The notes under the pieces were generated by a model that saw only the letters and a program-made list of their open reading frames with translations, ran no database searches and was not told the DNA's origin. The translations under genes were made by a program, and so were the position numbers. Positions 21,590 to 26,139 of a stretch of DNA of 26,139 bases are shown piece after piece (positions within the stretch are counted from its first letter, which is position 1; each line of letters starts with the position of its first letter). This stretch comes from CAYHPY01 sp964358485 (lineage in GTDB: Bacteria > Elusimicrobiota > Elusimicrobia > UBA1565 > UBA9628): positions 1 through 26,139 of the forward strand of contig CAYHPY010000047.1 in assembly GCA_964358485.1 (NCBI GenBank), in the 5' to 3' direction.

Positions 21590-22747
21590 ATGAAAATCGC
21601 CCGCCGTTTCGCCGTCCTGCTTCTGCTCGTCCATGCGACCGGTCGCGCCTTCGCCGCCAACATCGCCGATCAGCTCAAGCTCTCGGATTACGTCCAGTCC
21701 TTGAAATTCGGCGGCGACTTCCGCCTGCGCGACGAGTACTTCGACCGGCGCTCGCCCGGCACCACCAACCGGCACCGCCAGCGCTACCGCCTGCGCCTGG
21801 GAGCGGAGATTCTCCTGCCGCACGACCTTCTGACCACCATCCGGCTGGCCTCCGGCCAGGGCGAGCAGGTCTCCACCAACTACACCTTCGACAACCTGTC
21901 CCAGCAGAAGGAAATCTGGATCGACCAGATCTTCCTGAAGTGGAGCCCGCAAATCGCGGACCGGATTACCGGCTTGGCCGCGGCCGGCAAGATGCAGAAC
22001 TTCCTCTGGCGGACCTATTCCTCGGACATCCTTTGGGACGACGACTTCAACCCGGAGGGTCTCTATGAAGGAGGGGAATGGATCGTCACCGACGACTTGA
22101 GCGTATTCCTCAACCTCCTGCAGATGGCGGTGGACGAGGACGGCGACAGCGCCCGGGCGCAGTGGGCTTTCCACCAGCAGTTGGGTTTCGAAACGCGCCT
22201 GCCTTTCGAGACGCGCCTACGCCTGGCCGGGGCCTATCACAAATGGTCGGACGAGAACCGCTCCACCTTCGGCCAGAGAGTCGTCTTGGAAGGAAATCGG
22301 CGGACGGCCGCGGGGGTTCTGGTCAACCGGTTCGGGGTGGGGGAGGTGACGGCCCAGCTTTCCGGTTGGGCGGGAAACCTGCCGCTGGCGGCCCAGGCCA
22401 CCATCATCCGCAACCTGCGGGCCCGGGACGACTTGGCCGGGGGGCGGACCCAGGACGGCTACCAGTTCGGGCTCATCCTGGGGCGGGCCAAGACGGCGGG
22501 GACCTGGGAGGCGGCCTGGTTCAAGAAGTACTCCCAGACCGACGCCACCGTGGCCGACGTGGCCGATTCGGATTTCGGGGACGGAGGGACCAATAAGACC
22601 GGGCATATCTGGTGGGTGGGGTATGCTCCGCTGGATTGTTTGGGGGTCAAAGCTAAGTACTTCACAACGGAATCCATTGACGCCGGGCTGGCGCCCGGCG
22701 CCAGGGATGTCAACCGGTTTCAGTTGGATGCCAGCATTAAATTCTGA
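21590..22747 (+). CDS. Putative outer-membrane porin (phosphate locus)
   Basis: The protein has 385 aa from ATG 21590, which has GAGGAG 9 nt upstream and is followed at once by a clean signal peptide (FAVLLLLVHATGRAFA). A GTG at 21560 would add ten polar residues and is less likely. The mature protein shows alternating beta strands with aromatic girdle residues (FGGDFRLRDEYFDRR, RYRLRLGAEILLPHDLLTTIRL, HIWWVGYAPLDCLGVKAKYF) and ends in LDASIKF. A C-terminal Phe is the usual beta-barrel assembly signal. It resembles the putative porin (Porin_5-like) group found beside pst genes in several Gram-negative phyla. It probably admits phosphate or organophosphates to the periplasm. TATCAT at 21545-21550 could be its -10. 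Confidence 0.85.
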   Translation: MKIARRFAVLLLLVHATGRAFAANIADQLKLSDYVQSLKFGGDFRLRDEYFDRRSPGTTNRHRQRYRLRLGAEILLPHDLLTTIRLASGQGEQVSTNYTFDNLSQQKEIWIDQIFLKWSPQIADRITGLAAAGKMQNFLWRTYSSDILWDDDFNPEGLYEGGEWIVTDDLSVFLNLLQMAVDEDGDSARAQWAFHQQLGFETRLPFETRLRLAGAYHKWSDENRSTFGQRVVLEGNRRTAAGVLVNRFGVGEVTAQLSGWAGNLPLAAQATIIRNLRARDDLAGGRTQDGYQFGLILGRAKTAGTWEAAWFKKYSQTDATVADVADSDFGDGGTNKTGHIWWVGYAPLDCLGVKAKYFTTESIDAGLAPGARDVNRFQLDASIKF

Positions 22748-22757
22748 TTTTACCGGG

Positions 22758-22775
22758 TTGACATGTGGGTGACAT
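22758..22775 (+). promoter_or_regulatory. Pho-box-like direct repeat of the pstS promoter
   Basis: TTGACAT (22758-22764) and GTGACAT (22769-22775) are 7-mers separated by 4 bp, the exact 11-bp period of PhoB/PhoP half-sites. The repeat ends 10 bp before a -10-like TAGGAT (22786-22791), the position expected when the Pho box replaces the -35. Confidence 0.7.
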
Positions 22776-22796
22776 CAACGAAAGATAGGATTTCCT

Positions 22797-22802
22797 AAGG
22801 AG
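22797..22802 (+). promoter_or_regulatory. Strong ribosome binding site of pstS
   Basis: AAGGAG lies 6 nt before the ATG at 22809. It is the best Shine-Dalgarno in the window, in contrast to several genes here that have none. Confidence 0.85.
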
Positions 22803-22808
22803 AACGAA

Positions 22809-23816
22809 ATGAAAAGATACAACGGAATGAAATTGATCCTCGCCGCCTGCCTCGTCACGGCCGGCCCGGCGACGGCGGCGAGTCTTAACGGTGCCGGCGC
22901 GACCTTCCCGTACCCGATCTACTCCAAATGGTTCGACGCCTACGCGGGCTTGAATTCGGTCGAGATCAACTACCAATCCATCGGCTCCGGCGGAGGCATC
23001 CGCCAAATCACCGAACGGACGGTGGATTTCGGGGCCACCGACGGCCCCATGACCGAACAGCAGATGTTTAAGATCGACGGCAAGATCCTGCACATCCCGA
23101 CCGTGCTGGGCGCCGTGGTTCCGGCCTACAACCTTCCGGGAGTGGAAAAGCTCAACCTCTCCGGCGAGGTTTTGGCCGGCATCTTCCTGGGAAAGGTCCG
23201 CCGTTGGAACGACGTCTCCCTCAAGGCGCTCAACCCGGACGCCAAGCTCCCGGACCAGCCGATCACCGTGGTCCACCGCTCGGACGGGTCGGGAACCACC
23301 TATTGTTTCGTGGATTATCTTTCCAAGGTCAGCCCCGAGTGGTCCAAGACCGTCGGCCTGGGTACCGCGGTCAATTGGCCGGTGGGCCTGGGCGGCAAGG
23401 GAAACGAAGGCGTGGCGGGCCTGGTCAAGCAGACCGCCAACTCCATCGGCTACGTCGAGCTGATCTACGCCAAGCAGAACGACATTTCCTACGCGGCGGT
23501 CCGCAACAAGGCCGGAAAGTTCGTGAAGGCCGACACCGCGGCCATCACGGCGGCGGCTGCCGGGGCCGCAAAGACCATGCCCAAGGACTACCGGGTTTCC
23601 ATCGCCGACGCTCCGGGCGAGGGAGCCTATCCGATCTCCACCTACACCTGGCTGCTCATCTACCAGCGCAACCCGGGAGAGACCGGCAAGCTCATGCGGG
23701 ATTTCCTGAAATGGATGCTCAAGGACGGCCAGGGCATGGCGACGGAACTGGGTTACGCGCCCCTTCCGGAGTCCGTGAAGGCGATGGTGGCCAAGACGAT
23801 CGAAACCATTAAGTGA
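22809..23816 (+). CDS. pstS: Periplasmic phosphate-binding protein of the Pst ABC transporter
   Basis: This 335-aa protein binds inorganic phosphate in the periplasm and delivers it to PstCAB. The signal peptide (LILAACLVTAGPATA) has no lipobox, so the protein is soluble. Phosphate-contact regions are visible: NGAGATFPYPIYSKW near the mature N-terminus, SIGSGGGIRQI, VDFGATDGPM, and VHRSDGSGTT. The C-terminus has YPISTYTWLLIY, typical of PstS. Length is normal. The start has a strong AAGGAG, and the promoter carries a Pho-box-like repeat, so induction under phosphate starvation is expected. Its stop overlaps the pstC GTG (GTGA). Confidence 0.96.
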   Translation: MKRYNGMKLILAACLVTAGPATAASLNGAGATFPYPIYSKWFDAYAGLNSVEINYQSIGSGGGIRQITERTVDFGATDGPMTEQQMFKIDGKILHIPTVLGAVVPAYNLPGVEKLNLSGEVLAGIFLGKVRRWNDVSLKALNPDAKLPDQPITVVHRSDGSGTTYCFVDYLSKVSPEWSKTVGLGTAVNWPVGLGGKGNEGVAGLVKQTANSIGYVELIYAKQNDISYAAVRNKAGKFVKADTAAITAAAAGAAKTMPKDYRVSIADAPGEGAYPISTYTWLLIYQRNPGETGKLMRDFLKWMLKDGQGMATELGYAPLPESVKAMVAKTIETIK

Positions 23817-24808
23817 ACTCGGCGCCGGCCCCGGCCGCCCCCCGGGAGGAACGCAGGCGCGGTGGGAAGGTCCCGCATTACCTTCTCAACCGCGAGCGCC
23901 CGTCGGACCGGCTGTTCCGGTGGGGGCTGATGGGTTTCGCCCTCACCGACATCGCCCTCATCGCCGGGCTGGGCTGGGTTCTGTCGGCGCAATCGGGGCG
24001 CGCCTGGTCGGCCTTCGGGGCCTCCTTCCTTTGGGACCGGGCCTGGGACCCGGTGGCCGAGAAGTTCGGCGCCCTGCCCTTCATTTACGGGACGCTGGCG
24101 TCCTCTTTGCTGGCCCTGGCCCTGGCCGTGCCCCTGGGCCTGGGCACGGCGCTCTTCCTGACCGAGCTGGCGCCCAAGCGCCTGGCCTCGGCCATGAGCT
24201 TCGTGGTTGAGCTCCTGGCGGCGGTGCCGAGCGTCATTTTGGGCCTGATGGGAATTTTCCTGCTGGTGCCCTGCGTGAAGGCCGTCCAGCCGGGGCTGCA
24301 GGCCTGGCTGGGCTGGCTGCCGTTCTTCCGCGGGGAGCCTTACGGCGTCAGCCTATTGGCCGCCGGCTTGATCCTGGCCATCATGGTCGTGCCCTATATC
24401 ACGGTGATTTCCCGGGAGGTGCTTTTGACGGTGCCCCAACCCTTGAAGGAGGGCTTGCTCGCCCTGGGGGCCACGCCCTGGGAGGCTGTTCGCCTGGTGA
24501 GCCTGCCCTTCGCCCGCCCCGGGATCATGGGCGCGGTTTTCCTGGGGCTCGGGCGGGCTTTGGGTGAGACGATGGCGGTCACTATGGTGATCGGAAACAC
24601 CCCCAAAATTTCCCTGTCTTTGCTCGACCCGTCCTACACCATGGCGGCCGTCATCGCCAACGAATTGGCGGAGGCCGCGGGGGACCTGCACCNNNNNNNN
24701 NNCCTGGCGGCGCTCATGGTGATCGGCTTGGTTCTCATGGGCCTGACTTTGGCCGTCAACGCCGCCGCCCGTCTGCTCGTGTATCAAGTGTCCCGGGGGC
24801 GGGAATGA
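23813..24808 (+). CDS. pstC: Phosphate ABC transporter permease PstC (contains a 10-N scaffold gap)
   Basis: About 327-331 aa, GTG start overlapping the pstS stop. The N-terminal ~40 residues are cytoplasmic and Arg-rich. TM1 (GLMGFALTDIALIAGLGWVL) follows, then the PstC-specific periplasmic loop (WDRAWDPVAEKFGALPFIYGTL) and the MetI-type permease core: VELLAAVPSVILGLMGIF, and the EAA-like coupling loop LKEGLLALGATPWEAVRLVSLPFARPGI (24442-24528), then LGRALGETMAVTMVIGN. Ten Ns at 24693-24702 fall after AEAAGDLH and before LAALMVIGLVL. Related PstC proteins read LHLAAL-like here without an insert, so the four unknown residues are probably an assembly artefact. pstA starts within its stop codon (ATGA). 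Confidence 0.94.
   Translation: MNSAPAPAAPREERRRGGKVPHYLLNRERPSDRLFRWGLMGFALTDIALIAGLGWVLSAQSGRAWSAFGASFLWDRAWDPVAEKFGALPFIYGTLASSLLALALAVPLGLGTALFLTELAPKRLASAMSFVVELLAAVPSVILGLMGIFLLVPCVKAVQPGLQAWLGWLPFFRGEPYGVSLLAAGLILAIMVVPYITVISREVLLTVPQPLKEGLLALGATPWEAVRLVSLPFARPGIMGAVFLGLGRALGETMAVTMVIGNTPKISLSLLDPSYTMAAVIANELAEAAGDLHXXXXLAALMVIGLVLMGLTLAVNAAARLLVYQVSRGRE
24693..24702. other. 10-N assembly gap inside pstC
   Basis: A run of ten Ns joins two contig ends. The left end finishes in CC and the right end begins with CC. Merging the two CCs restores GAC CTG CAC CTG GCG GCG in frame (DLHLAA), as expected for PstC, so probably no bases are missing. Confidence 0.85.
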
Positions 24809-25659
24809 AATCCGAGGCGGCATACGCATTCCGCAAGCGCCAAGGCCGGGCGATGTTCGCCCTGACGGCGGCCTGCGCGGCGGCGACATTATCCTTGCTT
24901 TTCGTCATCCTGGGTTACATCGCCTGGCACGGCTTTTCTTCCTTGAATTGGGATTTTTTCACGCGCCTGCCCAAGCCGGTGGGGGTGGCCGGAGGGGGGA
25001 TCGCCAACGCCATCGTCGGCTCGGCCAAGGTGGTGGGCTTGGCGGCCTTGCTGGGAATTCCGGTCGGGGTCCTGGGGGGAGTGTGGCTGGCCGAGTACGG
25101 AAACAATCGCCTCGGCTTCTGCGTGCGTTACGCCGCCGACGTCCTGAGCGGGGTCCCCTCCATCGTCATCGGGGTCTTCGCCTACGCCCTGCTCGTCCAG
25201 CCCATGAAGCGCTTCAGCGCGCTCTCGGGCTCGGTGGCCTTGGCCTTCATCATCATTCCCATGATCCTGCGCTCCACCGAGGAGTTCGTCCGCCTGGTTC
25301 CGGGCGCAATCCGGGAGGCCGGCCTGGCGTTAGGTCTGGCGCGTTGGAAGGTCACCTTGAGGATCGTCCTGCCGACCGCCTCCCGGGGCATCCTGACGGC
25401 CTCCCTTTTGGCGCTCTCCCGCGCCGCCGGAGAGACCGCCCCGCTGATCTTCACCGCCTTCGGCAACCGCTTTTGGGACAAAGGCCTTCTGCATCCCATC
25501 GCGACCTTGCCCATGGCCATCTACACCTACGCCATCTCCCCGTACGCCGACTGGCACCGCCAAGCCTGGGCCGCCGCCCTGATCCTGATGCTCGTCGTGC
25601 TCGGGGTCAACCTCGCCGCCCGGGCCGTCCTGGGGCGCCAAACCGGAGCCGCGCGATGA
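24805..25659 (+). CDS. pstA: Phosphate ABC transporter permease PstA
   Basis: The protein has 284 aa with six predicted membrane segments; it forms the Pst channel with PstC. Motifs include an N-terminal TM (ALTAACAAATLSLLFVILGYI), then FLTRLPKP-like NWDFFTRLPKPVGVAGGGIANAI, and the permease core VLSGVPSIVIGVFAY. The EAA coupling loop is REAGLALGLARWKVTLRIVL, followed by SRAAGETAPLIFTAFGN and the PstA-typical LPMAIYTYAISPY. Length is normal. ATG 24805 overlaps the pstC stop, and the pstB ATG overlaps its own stop, so translation of pstSCAB is fully coupled. Confidence 0.96.
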   Translation: MKSEAAYAFRKRQGRAMFALTAACAAATLSLLFVILGYIAWHGFSSLNWDFFTRLPKPVGVAGGGIANAIVGSAKVVGLAALLGIPVGVLGGVWLAEYGNNRLGFCVRYAADVLSGVPSIVIGVFAYALLVQPMKRFSALSGSVALAFIIIPMILRSTEEFVRLVPGAIREAGLALGLARWKVTLRIVLPTASRGILTASLLALSRAAGETAPLIFTAFGNRFWDKGLLHPIATLPMAIYTYAISPYADWHRQAWAAALILMLVVLGVNLAARAVLGRQTGAAR

Positions 25660-26139
25660 CGCCCGCCACTATGGAACCACCCAAAGCCCCCCCGAAAAAA
25701 TCCGCCGATCCCCGGCCCGTCAATCCCACGACGGCCCTGGACGTGAAGGATCTCAGCGCCGGTTACGGAGGCCCGCCCGCCATCCGGGGGGTGAGCCTGC
25801 CGTTTTACGACCGCCTGGTGACCGCCATCATCGGCCCCTCCGGCTGCGGAAAATCCACCTTGATCCGCTGTCTTAATCGCATGCACGAGGTGACCCCGGG
25901 CGCGACGGTCGAGGGCCGCATGACCCTCTATGGACGGGACATCCTGGCCATGGACCCCGTGCTGGTCCGTCGGCAGGTGGGGATGGTGTTCCAACGCCCC
26001 AACCCGTTTCCCAGCATGAGCATTTTCGACAACGTGGCCTCCGGGCTGGTCTTAAACGCCCTCTGCGAACGGGAAGCCCTGGCCGAGCGGGTGGAGACCA
26101 GCCTTCGCGAGGCCGCTCTCTGGGAAGAGGTCAAGGACA
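25656..26139 (+). CDS. pstB: Phosphate ABC transporter ATP-binding protein PstB (3' end outside window)
   Basis: 161 codons of an open frame run off the right edge. It is the ATPase that powers phosphate import. After a Pro/Lys-rich extension of about 28 residues, longer than usual, it has LDVKDLSAGYG, Walker A GPSGCGKST, LIRCLNRMHEVTPGA (a PstB hallmark), and the Q-loop VGMVFQRPNPFPSMSIFDNV, also diagnostic of PstB. The signature and Walker B motifs lie beyond the window. ATG 25656 overlaps the pstA stop (ATGA); a second in-frame ATG at 25671 would remove part of the extension. phoU would be expected next. Confidence 0.95.
   Translation, partial: MTPATMEPPKAPPKKSADPRPVNPTTALDVKDLSAGYGGPPAIRGVSLPFYDRLVTAIIGPSGCGKSTLIRCLNRMHEVTPGATVEGRMTLYGRDILAMDPVLVRRQVGMVFQRPNPFPSMSIFDNVASGLVLNALCEREALAERVETSLREAALWEEVKD

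Overview
This window is a GC-rich bacterial chromosome segment from an organism with a Gram-negative envelope. The envelope call rests on a predicted outer-membrane porin whose C-terminal residue is Phe, on several proteins with Sec signal peptides, and on an AlgI/SGNH acylation pair. It is densely packed, with many 1-4 bp ATGA/GTGA/TGATG gene overlaps. A 10-N run at 24693-24702 marks it as a scaffold, probably from a metagenome. The lineage cannot be fixed from sequence reading alone. An Elusimicrobiota-like or other deep-branching high-GC group is only a guess. I saw no rRNA, tRNA, CRISPR array, transposase or phage gene.

Layout. (1) 1-4635, minus strand: a cluster of predicted secreted proteins. 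These are a partial HExxH zincin running off the left edge, a small Cys-containing secreted protein, a secreted protein with a FIMAH-like C-terminus, and a multidomain secreted protein ending in a LAS/M15-like metallopeptidase signature. The 1071-1474 gap holds a pyrimidine-rich direct repeat beside three DnaA-box-like 9-mers. (2) 4730-9517, plus strand: a tightly overlapping operon hutI - HAD phosphatase - aldehyde dehydrogenase - ftcD. It covers the lower half of histidine degradation (imidazolonepropionate to glutamate plus a folate one-carbon unit); hutH and hutU are not in the window. (3) 9605-11200: a secreted clan GH-A-like glycosidase, followed by a 29-aa single-helix peptide with its own promoter. 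(4) 12504-11591, minus strand, lower GC: an Xre/MbcA-type antitoxin with a RES-domain NAD-degrading toxin, driven by a textbook sigma-70 promoter over a 14-bp palindrome. (5) 12596-14653, plus strand: a secreted endonuclease/exonuclease/phosphatase protein, then a tandem universal stress protein whose ribosome binding site lies inside a hairpin. (6) 18895-14562, minus strand: GTP-type PEP carboxykinase, AlgI-like O-acyltransferase and SGNH hydrolase, apparently one transcript. (7) 18983-26139, plus strand: a complete-looking phosphate-starvation locus phoB-phoR-porin-pstS-pstC-pstA-pstB, with pstB running off the right edge. A Pho-box-like direct repeat sits exactly where a PhoB-activated pstS promoter should have it.

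Two cross-cutting observations stand out. Five separate genes (hutI, antitoxin, EEP, pckG, phoB) have a -10-like hexamer ending only 6-10 bp before the start codon, which suggests frequent leaderless transcripts. Also, the promoters of the first gene and of the EEP gene share an extended sequence (TGGCGAAATC, then GGGGCTAYACT) at the same 17-bp spacing. No unmistakably new multigene system is visible. The best candidates for novelty are the left-hand secreted metallopeptidase cluster, the hut operon with inserted phosphatase and dehydrogenase, and these regulatory patterns.
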